From Alphaproteobacteria bacterium (GTDB lineage Bacteria > Pseudomonadota > Alphaproteobacteria > Ferrovibrionales > Ferrovibrionaceae): 64,000 nucleotides of DNA. This document shows, one piece after another, positions 8,624 through 18,588 of this stretch. Made by a program: the position numbers and the translations under genes. Each line of letters opens with the position of its first letter. Positions within the stretch are counted from its first letter, which is position 1. The notes beneath the pieces were generated by a model. The model did no database searches and had not been told where the DNA came from. It worked only from the letters and a program-made list of their open reading frames with translations. Location of the stretch: assembly GCA_947473805.1 (NCBI GenBank), contig CANJGB010000001.1, positions 39,413-103,412 on the forward strand, read 5' to 3'.

Positions 8624-9397
8624 CTATTTCGGCAGCTTCGCCGCCTTCAGCCGCTGCGCGATTGCCTTCAGGTCATCGGCCTCGAGATTGCGGTTCACTG
8701 GCGCAATGCCGCACAGCACGTCGCCGAACGCCGGCCTTTCATAGCTGCTCCGCGTCCTGCGGTGCCGCTCGCGGTCAATGGCCTCGCGCCGCCAGAACCA
8801 CGCCCACATGTCCGCGGCCTTCAGCGGCGGCAGGTCGCGGTCCGCGCGAAAAACCGGCGCTGCCGGCAGGGCCTGCCGGTCGCTCTCGTCCATGACGGCG
8901 AGCAGGCGCGGATACCAGGCCAGCACGCGCCGCCCCGCCTCGTTCTGCTGGTCGAGAACCAGCTCGATCTTTTCCGCCGGCGCGACATCGCGCGACCACG
9001 TGCCAATCATCTGCAGCATCTGCCACAGCAGGAAGAAATACGGGTTGTCGAGATGGCGCGGCACCTGCCCACGCAGGCTCTCGTCATAGGTGCGCCACGT
9101 CACCGTGCAGGTGATCGACGCCTGCACCTGCCGTTCGATGACCTTCGCCAGATCCAAAAGCCGCCGGTCGCGCAACGCGGTTTGCGTTGCCTCGTCCCGA
9201 TCGCCCCAGTAGCCGCGATTGATCCGCCACGCCGCCGCCATGTGAAAGTCGGGCGTCGCCGGTGCGGCGGCGCAGACCGCATCCCACTCCGCGGACAATG
9301 CCTCCCACCGTTCCGCCGTGGAGATAAATCCCCCCAGCACGAACACCTTCCCGCGCGGCTCGCTGCCGCTGTCGTCGATGAAGACCCTGATTGTCAT
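8624..9397 (-). CDS. DUF3800 domain-containing protein
   Basis: A 257-residue protein opening MTIRVFIDDSGSEPRGKVFVLGGF, the acidic first strand of DUF3800 (RNase H-like fold). Acidic or polar positions also occur at ELVLDQQNEAG (about residue 135) and near the C-terminus. DUF3800 genes are frequent in prophages, islands and defence neighbourhoods, but the function is undefined. No convincing Shine-Dalgarno precedes the ATG at 9397. The AT-rich upstream stretch TATAGGAATAATGTC on the minus strand could be its promoter. A 21-bp tandem repeat array lies about 180 bp upstream. Confidence 0.85.
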   Translation of the reverse strand: MTIRVFIDDSGSEPRGKVFVLGGFISTAERWEALSAEWDAVCAAAPATPDFHMAAAWRINRGYWGDRDEATQTALRDRRLLDLAKVIERQVQASITCTVTWRTYDESLRGQVPRHLDNPYFFLLWQMLQMIGTWSRDVAPAEKIELVLDQQNEAGRRVLAWYPRLLAVMDESDRQALPAAPVFRADRDLPPLKAADMWAWFWRREAIDRERHRRTRSSYERPAFGDVLCGIAPVNRNLEADDLKAIAQRLKAAKLPK

Positions 9398-9509
9398 GAC
9401 GGTGAAAACATGTTGACATTATTCCTATAATCTGTCATGATCGGCCGGTTGTTCTTTGACATATCTGGGGCCGGTACGGCTCTGAAAAACGAGAACAGCG
9501 GCCTTTTAC

Positions 9510-9544
9510 GCGGCAAATCGGTCAAAATGACCGAAATCCGCCGC
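9510..9544. repeat. nested imperfect palindrome
   Basis: Outer arms GCGGC (9510-9514) and GCCGC (9540-9544) enclose an inner perfect inverted repeat CGGTCA (9519-9524), AAA, TGACCG (9528-9533). The single-stranded form would give a stem-loop with two paired blocks. It sits in the 275-bp gap between the DUF3800 gene and rlmH, just before the tandem repeats. It could be an operator or a cis-acting site. Neither strand has a T-run, so it is not a typical terminator. Confidence 0.6.
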
Positions 9545-9574
9545 TAAATGCTCAGTGCGCACGTATAAAACACG

Positions 9575-9671
9575 TTCAAAACTCACCTAAACGCGGTCGA
9601 AGCTCACCTAAACACTATTCAAACTCGCCTAAGCGCGCTCGAAACAGCACCAAACGGCATCGAAACTCACC
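9575..9671. repeat. degenerate 21-22 bp tandem repeat, about 4.6 copies
   Basis: Units start at 9575, 9597, 9618, 9639 and 9660 with consensus TCGAAACTCACCTAAACGCGC. The first unit has one extra base and the last is cut after 12 bases, directly at the rlmH stop codon. The period is almost exactly two helical turns, as in plasmid iterons or multi-site operators. No spacer sequences separate the units, so it is not a CRISPR array. Confidence 0.8.
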
Positions 9672-9672
9672 G

Positions 9673-10131
9673 TTATGCCCGGTGGTACGGGTGTCCGGCG
9701 AGGATGGTCGAGGCGCGGTACAGCTGCTCCGCCAGCATGATGCGCACCAGCAGGTGCGGCCAGGTCAGCTTGCCGAAGCACAGCGTCAGGGCGGCGCGCT
9801 CGCGCAGTTCAGGCGCCAGGCCGTCAGCGCCGCCGATGATGAAGGCCAGGTCGGTCGTGCTGGCGTCGATCCAGGTGCCGATGCGTTTGGCGAAGGTCGC
9901 GCTGTCGAGGTCGCGCCCACGTTCGTCCAGCGCGATGATGGTGGCGCCCGCCGGCACGGCCTTCAGCAGCAGCGCCGCTTCCTCGGCCATGCGCGCGGCA
10001 CCTGATTTGGCCTTCTTCGCCTCGCCCTCGGACAGGCTCAGCTTCCACGGCAGGCGTTCGACATAGCGGTCGAACAGGGCGCGCGCCGCCGGGTCGCGCT
10101 CGCGCCCGATCGCGGCGATGATCACGCGCAT
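9673..10131 (-). CDS. rlmH: 23S rRNA (pseudouridine(1915)-N(3))-methyltransferase
   Basis: SPOUT-family methyltransferase of 152 residues that methylates pseudouridine 1915 in helix 69 of 23S rRNA on assembled ribosomes. The start MRVIIAAIGRERDPA, the middle IIALDERGRDLDSATFAKRI and the trefoil-knot segment FIIGGADGLAPELRERA with LTWPHLLVRIMLAEQLYRA are diagnostic. I chose the ATG at 10131 by family start. An upstream in-frame extension (to 10257) overlaps rsfS and is rejected. It is the last gene of the obgE-proB-proA-nadD-rsfS-rlmH run. Confidence 0.96.
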   Translation of the reverse strand: MRVIIAAIGRERDPAARALFDRYVERLPWKLSLSEGEAKKAKSGAARMAEEAALLLKAVPAGATIIALDERGRDLDSATFAKRIGTWIDASTTDLAFIIGGADGLAPELRERAALTLCFGKLTWPHLLVRIMLAEQLYRASTILAGHPYHRA

Positions 10132-10153
10132 GGGACGGTGCGCCCTGCCTGGT

Positions 10154-10654
10154 TCAGACCGCTTCCTGGTCGGGGATGTCGAGCGACCACATCTTCTCGA
10201 GATTGTAGAAGGTGCGGATTTCCGGCTGGAAGATGTGGACGATGACATCGCCCGCATCGATCACCACCCACTCGCCGCTGCGCTTGCCTTCGCTGCGGTA
10301 GGTGCGGCCGGTCTCGGTGCGCAGGCGCTCCATCAGATGTTCCGAGATCGCGCTGACCTGGCGCGACGAACGGCCCGTCGCCACGATCATCCAGTCGGCC
10401 AGCGACGACTTGCCGCCCAGGTCGAGGGCGACGATGTCCTCGGCCTTGTCGTCGTCGAGCGAGCCCATGATCAGGTTCTTCAGCTTCAGCACCGCCGCGT
10501 CGGGCGTCAATCGGGTGGGGACCTTGGGCTTCGTCTTGCGCACGGCGCGCACGGGGGCGCCGGCGGGGGCGGCAACACGGGCCGCACGTTTGGGGGCTGG
10601 GGTCTTCTTCGGGGCTCTGCCTGCCGCCTTGGTCGGTTTGCTCGGTGCCTTCAC
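10154..10654 (-). CDS. rsfS: ribosome silencing factor RsfS
   Basis: Binds ribosomal protein L14 and blocks subunit joining under starvation. The RsfS core covers about residues 55-160: DDDKAEDIVALDLGGKSSLADWMIVATGRSSRQV and then EWVVIDAGDVIVHIFQPEIRTFYNLEKMW. It starts at GTG with GAGGA 5 nt upstream. The first about 50 residues are an unusual Lys/Pro/Ala-rich basic extension, which may contact rRNA or be dispensable. Standard RsfS proteins are about 105-130 residues, so this one is long. It lies between nadD and rlmH, the classical place. Confidence 0.95.
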   Translation of the reverse strand: MKAPSKPTKAAGRAPKKTPAPKRAARVAAPAGAPVRAVRKTKPKVPTRLTPDAAVLKLKNLIMGSLDDDKAEDIVALDLGGKSSLADWMIVATGRSSRQVSAISEHLMERLRTETGRTYRSEGKRSGEWVVIDAGDVIVHIFQPEIRTFYNLEKMWSLDIPDQEAV

Positions 10655-10721
10655 TAATCCTCGCTGTACGGTTGGAACGCGAAGCCGGCGCGCGGAACGG
10701 GCCGGCGGGAAAGAAACGCAC

Positions 10722-11408
10722 TCATGTGATGGAAGTGCCGGTACTGGACGTGCCGGTACTGGACGTGCCGGTCAGGGCGGTACTGGGTCGGGTCGGGCGC
10801 TGTGACAGGCGCAGGGCGCTGGAGCGCCGTTCGCGGATCGCGGTGGCCGAAGCCGGATGTGTCGCCGCTGCGAAAAAAGTCCAAGCCGGGGTTCCCGAAT
10901 CGCCCAACCGGTGCCCTGCCGATGCCGGCCTGCGAAAGGCCGCGTAGCGTTTCGCGGCCAGCGACGCCAGAGCCTTGCCAGAATAGGCCGGTCGGTCGAA
11001 GACCGCAATCGGCATGAGGGAGAAAATCCTTGTCCAGTGCCGCCAGTGGCGGATTTGCATCAGATTGTCGGCGCCCATCAGCCAGATGAACTGCGTGTCG
11101 GGAAACCGGCGGCGCAACTCGGTCAGCGTGTCGACGGTGTAGCGCGTGCCGAATCGGGCCTCGATGCCGCTGACGCGGATGCGCGGATGGCGCGCCACCT
11201 GGGCCGCCTGCGCCAGGCGCTCGGCGAACGGCGCCATGCCCTTGGCCTGCTTCAGCGGGTTCTGCGGGCTGACCAGCCACCACACCTGGTCGAGGCCCAG
11301 CAGGCGCAGCGCCAGCAGGCTGATATGCCGGTGCCCCGCATGCGCCGGATTGAACGACCCGCCCAGCAGCCCGACGCGCCGGCATTGCCGAGAGCCAAGC
11401 GGGATCAT
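10722..11408 (-). CDS. nadD: nicotinate-nucleotide adenylyltransferase
   Basis: Adds AMP to nicotinate mononucleotide in NAD synthesis. The 228 residues contain the nucleotidyltransferase motif GGSFNPAHAGH (about residues 16-26) and WWLVSPQNPLK, with the later YTVDTL and FIWLMGADNL segments. The expected second motif ISSTxIR is replaced by an ASATAIRE run near residue 190. The C-terminus is odd: it ends in a Thr/Gly/Ser repeat (TGTSSTGTSSTGTS) encoded by a 15-bp tandem repeat at 10731-10775, in place of the usual short tail. The gene follows proA by 13 nt, consistent with the operon. Confidence 0.94.
   Translation of the reverse strand: MIPLGSRQCRRVGLLGGSFNPAHAGHRHISLLALRLLGLDQVWWLVSPQNPLKQAKGMAPFAERLAQAAQVARHPRIRVSGIEARFGTRYTVDTLTELRRRFPDTQFIWLMGADNLMQIRHWRHWTRIFSLMPIAVFDRPAYSGKALASLAAKRYAAFRRPASAGHRLGDSGTPAWTFFAAATHPASATAIRERRSSALRLSQRPTRPSTALTGTSSTGTSSTGTSIT
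10731..10775. repeat. 15-bp tandem repeat at the 3' end of nadD, 3 copies
   Basis: Copies GGAAGTGCCGGTACT (10731-10745), GGACGTGCCGGTACT (10746-10760) and GGACGTGCCGGTCAG (10761-10775). The unit length is a multiple of three, so copy-number changes keep the nadD frame and only alter its C-terminal Thr-Gly-Thr-Ser-Ser repeat. Confidence 0.85.
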
Positions 11409-11421
11409 GCACGGTCACCGG

Positions 11422-12698
11422 TCACGGCCGGATCTGGCCGTCGCCATGCACCACGTACTTGAAGGTGGTCAGCTGTTCGACGCCGACCGGGCCGCGCGCG
11501 TGCAGCTTGCCGGTGGCGATGCCGATCTCGGCGCCGAAGCCGAACTCGCCGCCATCGGCGAACTGGGTCGAGGCGTTATGCAGCAGGATCGCGCTATCGA
11601 TGCACGCCATGAAACGTTCGGCCGTCGCCGCATCCGCGGTGACGATGCTCTCGGTGTGGTGCGACCCGTGCGTCTCGATATGTTCGATGGCTGCATCGAC
11701 GCCATCGACGATCCTGCAGGCGATGATGGCATCGAGGAACTCGGTTGCCCAGTCGGCCTCGACGGCGGCCTTCACGCGCGGATCGATCTGCTGCACCTCG
11801 GCATCGCCGCGCACTTCGCAGCCGGCGTCCAGCAGGTCGGTGACCAGCGGCTTCAGGTGCGTCGCCATGCAGGCGCGATCGACCAGCAGCGTCTCCGCCG
11901 CACCGCAGACGCCGGTGCGCCGCAGCTTGGCGTTCATGACGATCTTGCGCGCCATGGCCAGGTCGGCTGCGCCGTCCACATAGACATGGCAATTGCCGTC
12001 AAGGTGCGCCAGCACCGGAATGCGGCTCTCCGCCTGCACGCGTGCGATCAGGCCCTTGCCGCCGCGCGGGACGATGACATCGATGAACTCGTGCATGCCC
12101 AGCATGATGCCAACCGCCGCGCGGTCGGCGACCGGCACCATCTGGATGGCGGCCTCGGGCAGGCCGGCGGCAACAAGGCCATGGCGCAGGCAGTTGAGAA
12201 TCGCGCGGCTGGAATTGAAGCTTTCCGAACCGCCGCGCAGGATGCAGGCATTGCCCGACTTCAGGCACAGGCCGCCGGCATCTGCCGTCACGTTCGGCCG
12301 GCTCTCGTAGATGATGCCGATGACGCCCAGCGGTGTGCGCACGCGCTTGAAGTTAAGCCCGTTCGGCCGCGTCCATTCCGCAGCCACACTGCCGACCGGG
12401 TCGGGCAGGGCGGCGATTTCCTCCAGGCCCTTGGCCATGGCCTCGACGCGCGCCGCGTCCAGCTTCAGCCGGTCGATCATCGCGCCGGTCGTGCCGCGCG
12501 CTGTCGCCTGCGCCATGTCGGTCGCGTTGGCTTTCAGGATGATCGCCGCGTCGCTGCGGATCGCCGCCGCCGCCGCGAGCAGGGCGCGGTTCTTCGCGTC
12601 GGTGCCCGTGCGTGCCAGGACCTGCGCCGCCGCGCGCGCGGCAATGCCCACGGCGTGCATCGCACTGGTTACATCTGTAGTGGCGGCAATACTGACGG

Positions 12699-12702
<4 letters not shown>
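11422..12702 (-). CDS. proA: glutamate-5-semialdehyde dehydrogenase (gamma-glutamyl phosphate reductase)
   Basis: Second step of proline synthesis: NADPH reduction of gamma-glutamyl phosphate. The 426 residues show the ALDH-type fold with [18 protein letters not shown] (about residue 120), [21 protein letters not shown] and the catalytic-Cys segment [13 protein letters not shown] (about residue 265). [17 protein letters not shown] closes the protein. Its start overlaps the proB stop as ATGA (12699-12702), so the two are translationally coupled, as expected for enzymes that channel an unstable intermediate. Confidence 0.97.
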
Positions 12703-14872
<2,170 letters not shown>

Positions 14873-14898
14873 TCAGGACTGCGCTGGAGGCAAAAGCA

Positions 14899-14935
14899 GG
14901 CAAAGAAAAAGGGGAATGGCCCGGCCATTCCCCTT
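14899..14935 (-). terminator. Rho-independent terminator after rpmA
   Basis: A 12-bp perfect stem (14909-14920 with 14924-14935, arms AAGGGGAATGGC and GCCATTCCCCTT) with a 3-nt loop. On the minus strand it is followed by TTTTTCTTTG. It lies 33 nt after the rpmA stop and before obgE. Confidence 0.85.
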
Positions 14936-14967
14936 GATCGTAGCGTGCGGAAATGGCGGTCGGGGCG

Positions 14968-15237
14968 TTACTCGCCCGGCGGCACGTCCGGCAGAACCGA
15001 AACCATGGTGCGGTCGCCACGGCCAGGATGGAACTTCACGCGGCCTTCGCTGGTCGCGAACAGGGTGTGGTCGGTGCCGATGCCGACATTCTTGCCCGGG
15101 TGCACCTTCGTGCCGCGCTGGCGGACAATGATGTTGCCGGAGAGAACCTGCTCGCCGCCGAACTTCTTGACGCCGAGGCGCCGGCCGGCGGTGTCGCGAC
15201 CGTTGCGGGATGAACCGCCTGCTTTCTTGTGTGCCAT
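14968..15237 (-). CDS. rpmA: 50S ribosomal protein L27
   Basis: An 89-residue ribosomal protein at the peptidyl-transferase centre. It starts [16 protein letters not shown] and continues [11 protein letters not shown] and [21 protein letters not shown], all diagnostic. The N-terminal tail needs no proteolytic trimming, unlike Firmicutes L27. It follows rplU by 23 nt and ends shortly before the terminator. Confidence 0.98.
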   Translation of the reverse strand: MAHKKAGGSSRNGRDTAGRRLGVKKFGGEQVLSGNIIVRQRGTKVHPGKNVGIGTDHTLFATSEGRVKFHPGRGDRTMVSVLPDVPPGE

Positions 15238-15260
15238 GGTCTACCTACTACCCTCTACGC

Positions 15261-15575
15261 TCAGGCGCCCACGATCCCGGTGATCTTCACCCGGGTCAGG
15301 TCCTGACGGTGGCCGTTCCGGCGGCGCGAATTCTGGCGGCGCCGCTTCTTGAAGACGATGATCTTGTCGCCGCGCATCTGCTCGACCAGCTCGGCGGTGA
15401 CGCTCGCGCCGGCAACTAGGGGCTGGCCCAGCTTGACGCCGCCTTCGCCGCCCACCGCCAGAACTTCGGTGAACTCGAGGACGCCGCCCTTTTCGCCCGG
15501 CAGGCGTTCGATCTCGAACACGTCGCCGGTCGCGACCTTGTACTGCTTGCCGCCTGTCTTGATTACCGCGAACAT
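15261..15575 (-). CDS. rplU: 50S ribosomal protein L21
   Basis: A 104-residue ribosomal protein that binds 23S r[21 protein letters not shown] at the start and [21 protein letters not shown] toward the C-terminus are diagnostic. It is the first gene of the rplU-rpmA unit, with a clear sigma-70 promoter about 75 bp upstream. Confidence 0.98.
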   Translation of the reverse strand: MFAVIKTGGKQYKVATGDVFEIERLPGEKGGVLEFTEVLAVGGEGGVKLGQPLVAGASVTAELVEQMRGDKIIVFKKRRRQNSRRRNGHRQDLTRVKITGIVGA

Positions 15576-15650
15576 CTTGATTTTCCGTCGCTTTTTGGCA
15601 CCGTGCGGACATGCGCCGCGGGCCGGGTGCCGGCCGAAAATGAAGGCGGC

Positions 15651-15678
15651 ACTATAGGCATGGCGCTTCCCTTGTCAA
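15651..15678 (-). promoter_or_regulatory. sigma-70 promoter of rplU-rpmA
   Basis: On the minus strand TTGACA (15673-15678) and TATAGT (15651-15656) are separated by 16 bp. The -10 lies 76 nt upstream of the rplU start, leaving a leader that may bind regulators or ribosomal proteins. Confidence 0.8.
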
Positions 15679-15754
15679 CCGCGAAACCTGACCGGATCCG
15701 GCGGTTTGCCGGGTTGCGGTGGGTGGGCCGTTCCGCTAATTTCCGCCGCCTTGC

Positions 15755-15844
15755 GGACAGGTGGCCGAGTGGTTGAAGGCACCGCACTCGAAATGCGGCG
15801 TACCTTTACGGGTACCGTGAGTTCGAATCTCACCCTGTCCGCCA
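15755..15844 (+). tRNA. tRNA-Ser (anticodon CGA), CCA encoded
   Basis: The acceptor stem GGACAGG (15755-15761) pairs with CCTGTCC (15834-15840). The discriminator is G15841 and CCA lies at 15842-15844. The anticodon stem CCGCA/TGCGG holds the loop CTCGAAA, giving anticodon CGA, which reads UCG. A long variable arm (GTACC...GGTAC) and the T-arm GTGAGTTCGAATCTCAC confirm a class II tRNA-Ser. Its 3' end is also the left edge of the apparent mobile region. Confidence 0.96.
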
Positions 15845-16282
15845 TATTCCCCATCTAGTGTGTTGATATTCAACGGTTTTCAGGATCTGCCGTTTCTCTA
15901 GTCCCTCAATCCGTCCCACACTTCGTGCCGGTCAACAGCGAACGGGGCGGTTGATCCATATCCGCGCCGCCTCGGCTAAGAGCGGTAGGAAGCGCGCGAT
16001 GATGTGATCTTGCGTTGGCCCTTGTCCGGCCCGCTGGTCCCGCATTGAATCCGTTCCGGAACCAACCGGCTGCTGCCCGCATGATGCCCGTAGGACTCAA
16101 CGGCCATTTCGGGCATCCCGGCCAAGGGTTCTGTGCGGCAGCCTCCAGGTGTCATCTGCGGGCGCCTGCGGGCCTATCGGCAGCCCCTGCCCGGGCCTAT
16201 GGTTTGGGGATGGGCATCCACGAGTGCCCGCAATACCCGCGTCGCCAGCTAGCGCGGCGCTAGCACGGGGAGCTGGCCTACA
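15845..16282. other. 438-bp stretch without a convincing gene, next to tRNA-Ser
   Basis: The only frames here are short and lack ribosome-binding sites. It begins directly after the tRNA CCA with TATTCCCCATCTAGTGTG. It could be the leftover end of an integrated element, but I find no integrase fragment in it. The GGGGAG at its right end belongs to the gene at 16283. Confidence 0.5.
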
Positions 16283-16639
16283 ATGAAATCGTTCGCCCTT
16301 GGGATTATACGCATTGCGGCGATCATCGTGCTGGTTACCATTACGCTGTCCGTTCTCGGTTTCGGCGGCACGTATATCTGGGAAAAGTGGGGCGAGGCGG
16401 AGAAGACGGCCAGGAACGCGCCTCTAGGCGAAGTAAAAATATGGCCGCCAAAAACGGCCGAAGCATTGGATGGCGTTACCCTGTCATTATCGACGAAGTG
16501 GCTCGATGGCCAGTTGCTCTACAAGTTTGAGGTGGCCGGCTATCCTCCAAAAATTGCAGCGGCAAGAGATAAGGGCGGGTCCGATGCCGTGTTAGGCGTG
16601 CGGTTCATTGACCTTGCCCTCGTTCAACGTCTCCCTTGA
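16283..16639 (+). CDS. hypothetical protein with N-terminal membrane anchor
   Basis: A 118-residue protein with one transmembrane helix (about residues 8-31, IIRIAAIIVLVTITLSVLGF) followed by a soluble domain rich in Trp/Lys. No family is recognised. The C-terminus is abrupt (FIDLALVQRLP*) and runs into a long inverted repeat, so the end may be a truncation. The start has GGGGAG about 9 nt upstream. It is the first gene of the mobile-looking region. Confidence 0.55.
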   Translation: MKSFALGIIRIAAIIVLVTITLSVLGFGGTYIWEKWGEAEKTARNAPLGEVKIWPPKTAEALDGVTLSLSTKWLDGQLLYKFEVAGYPPKIAAARDKGGSDAVLGVRFIDLALVQRLP

Positions 16640-16691
16640 CGTGCTGACTATGCTGCCGAGCTGATTTGTTCCTATCAGCCAAGGGAGACGT
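16627..16691. repeat. 12-bp inverted repeat with nested hairpin
   Basis: Perfect arms ACGTCTCCCTTG (16627-16638) and CAAGGGAGACGT (16680-16691), 41 bp apart. Within the spacer GCTGAT (16660-16665) pairs with ATCAGC (16674-16679). The left arm overlaps the last codons and stop of the preceding gene. It could be a terminator-like fold or the ends of a small excised element. Confidence 0.7.
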
Positions 16692-16733
16692 CAGGCAGGG
16701 GCAAGCTCAAACTTCCAGCCGGCGACCAGTTCC

Positions 16734-17024
16734 ATGAAACCTCCTGCCGTGGCGCCCTCATTCTGGCCGCCGGTCATCATCCTGACGCCGGGCCAGATGG
16801 TTGTGGTGTTCGCAATCCTCACCGTCTCGGCGCTGGGCCAGATTACGTCCGGAACCATGGTTTTGGGCTCGCCCTGGGTGATCTTCGGGCCGCTCGGATT
16901 TGGCTGGCTGGTCGGCGCCACGGGCGTCGGTACGGCCTTTCTGGTGTTCGCATTCGTGGTCCCAGCCTGGGCTCTGGGGACTGCTGCGCCAGCGGCCGGC
17001 AACGGCATGACTGGCGCGGTATGA
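16734..17024 (+). CDS. small hydrophobic protein, coupled to the MFS transporter
   Basis: A 96-residue frame with two hydrophobic stretches (about residues 22-45 and 48-80). Third codon positions are strongly G/C, as in real genes here. The stop overlaps the start of the MFS gene as ATGA (17021-17024). The proposed ATG has a weak ribosome-binding site, so the start is uncertain. No family is recognised. It may be a small partner of the transporter or a fragment of a larger membrane protein. Confidence 0.45.
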   Translation: MKPPAVAPSFWPPVIILTPGQMVVVFAILTVSALGQITSGTMVLGSPWVIFGPLGFGWLVGATGVGTAFLVFAFVVPAWALGTAAPAAGNGMTGAV

Positions 17025-18226
17025 GCACCCCCACCCCGTCTCCGTCCCGGAGCATCTGGTTTGCAACCGGCGCGATGCTGCTGGTCCAGGTTGCAGTGTC
17101 GGTATCGAACATTGCCATCCCGGTTCTCGCGCCAGTATTGAACCAGGAGTTTCAGTTGGGGCCCCAATTGGCGGGCATGTACACCGCCATCATGTACGCC
17201 AGCTTCGCGGTAGGCTTGTTCGGTGCTGCGGCGCTGATCGACCGCTTTGGCGCCGCCCGTGTATCCCAGTTCTGTGCCCTCGGCGCGGCCTTGGGACTGG
17301 TGGTGGGCAGCACAGGGACCGTCGTCAGCATTGTCCTGTGCGCGATCATCATGGGAATTGCCGCGGCGCCCGAGACCCCGGCCAGCACGCAGTTCCTGAT
17401 AGCCTCGGTACCAGCCAACCAGAGATCCTTTATCTTCTCGCTGAAACAAACCGGCAAGCCCCTGGGCACCATGGCGGCTGCCCTGATCATTCCCCTGCTG
17501 GTCCCATTCGCCGGCTGGCGCTGGACACTCATAATTCTTGCCCTCGCCGGCTGTGGCACCGCCCTGATGATGGAGCCGGTACGGCGGCGCAACCCGCGCC
17601 CTCGGGTCACGCGGCCAACCAACGCCGACGGGCATGGCCTGCTGCATCGCCTGACCGCCACAGCCCGCCATGCTATTCAATTGCCCGGGATGGCGCGACT
17701 TACCATCGTGAACCTCGTGTTCACCTCGATCCAGACCTGTGTATCCGCCTTTCTGGTCATCGCGCTCGTGGACGGGCTCGATTACACGCTGGCGCTCGCG
17801 GGCACCATGCTAGCCCTGGTTCAGGTCGCCGGGGTGTTCGGCCGGCTTGCGTGGGGCTTCGTGGCCGACCGGTGGCAATCACCGCGCCGAATGCTGACAT
17901 GGCTCTCGGTGGGCATTGTGGTCACGCCGGTACTGCTTGGGCTGTCAGAAACGTCGTGGCCGCCAGCCCTCGTCGCCGCCCTTTCCATCGCCTTGGGCCT
18001 GACGACGAACAGTTGGAATGGCGTGATCATCGCCGACATTGCCCGGCTGTCGCCGCCGGACCAGGCTGGCGCCACTCTGTCGGGGGCGATGATGTATGGC
18101 GTCATCGGCGCCATCACGATGCCACTGCTGTTCGGCTGGGCGGCGGCAACGCTTGGCATCGGTACCGCGTTCATGGGAATTGGAGCGATCGGTCTTATCG
18201 CTTTCTGGGCATTGGTCCGCCCCTAG
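17021..18226 (+). CDS. MFS transporter
   Basis: Secondary transporter of 401 residues with about 12 transmembrane helices and the usual 6+6 layout. Loop 2-3 reads DRFGAARVSQF, a variant of the MFS A motif, and the duplicate in the second half reads RLAWGFVADRWQSPRRM. It is close in appearance to CynX/NimT-like and organic-acid MFS carriers, but the substrate cannot be read from sequence. It is translationally coupled to the small hydrophobic frame before it. Confidence 0.88.
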   Translation: MSTPTPSPSRSIWFATGAMLLVQVAVSVSNIAIPVLAPVLNQEFQLGPQLAGMYTAIMYASFAVGLFGAAALIDRFGAARVSQFCALGAALGLVVGSTGTVVSIVLCAIIMGIAAAPETPASTQFLIASVPANQRSFIFSLKQTGKPLGTMAAALIIPLLVPFAGWRWTLIILALAGCGTALMMEPVRRRNPRPRVTRPTNADGHGLLHRLTATARHAIQLPGMARLTIVNLVFTSIQTCVSAFLVIALVDGLDYTLALAGTMLALVQVAGVFGRLAWGFVADRWQSPRRMLTWLSVGIVVTPVLLGLSETSWPPALVAALSIALGLTTNSWNGVIIADIARLSPPDQAGATLSGAMMYGVIGAITMPLLFGWAAATLGIGTAFMGIGAIGLIAFWALVRP

Positions 18227-18229
18227 GTA

Positions 18230-18532
18230 TCACGTCGCTTCGCCGCCGAAATCGACGACCATCAGATCTTCCGCGATTTCTCGAAACGGCTCCCCCAGAG
18301 CCCGATGAGCCGGGTGGGGACCGTAATTCGCGAGCGCGTCTCGATCCTTCAATTGAACGATTCCCACATGGGTATATCCCTTCGCGCGGTCCGAGAAGTT
18401 CACTCCCGTATGCACCGACACGATACCTGGAATCTGATCCTTCAGGGCTTCCAACGCCTGCATACGCTCAGTCATGCGCTTGTCAGATGTTCCAGGCTTC
18501 CATTTGATCAACACGATATGAAAGACGGGCAT
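18230..18532 (-). CDS. Dabb family protein (stress-responsive A/B barrel)
   Basis: A 100-residue dimeric alpha/beta-barrel protein. It starts MPVFHIVLIKWKPGTSD and continues with GIVSVHTGVNFSDRAKGYTHVGIVQLKDRDALANYGPHPAHRAL, the usual Dabb pattern with the ending HxxHxxL. I chose the ATG at 18532, with AAGGG 7 nt upstream. Relatives include stress proteins and olivetolic-acid-cyclase-type enzymes, so a role in the neighbouring catabolism is possible but unproven. It is convergent with the MFS gene. Confidence 0.87.
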   Translation of the reverse strand: MPVFHIVLIKWKPGTSDKRMTERMQALEALKDQIPGIVSVHTGVNFSDRAKGYTHVGIVQLKDRDALANYGPHPAHRALGEPFREIAEDLMVVDFGGEAT

Positions 18533-18588
18533 GTATTTTCCCTTCAAAACGAGTGTCGCACTCTGGTGCCAAATCCTGGTCCGGCGCT

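Noticed and set aside
9413..9433. TTGACA...TATAAT promoter on the plus strand
   Set aside because: The boxes are only 7 bp apart, far too close for sigma-70, and no plus-strand gene follows.
9575..9671. CRISPR array
   Set aside because: The repeats are directly adjacent with no unique spacers, are degenerate and number fewer than five. No cas genes are near.
16691..17680. Minus-strand frame opposite the MFS gene
   Set aside because: It has no ribosome-binding site or recognisable domain. The plus-strand frames show transporter features and normal codon bias.
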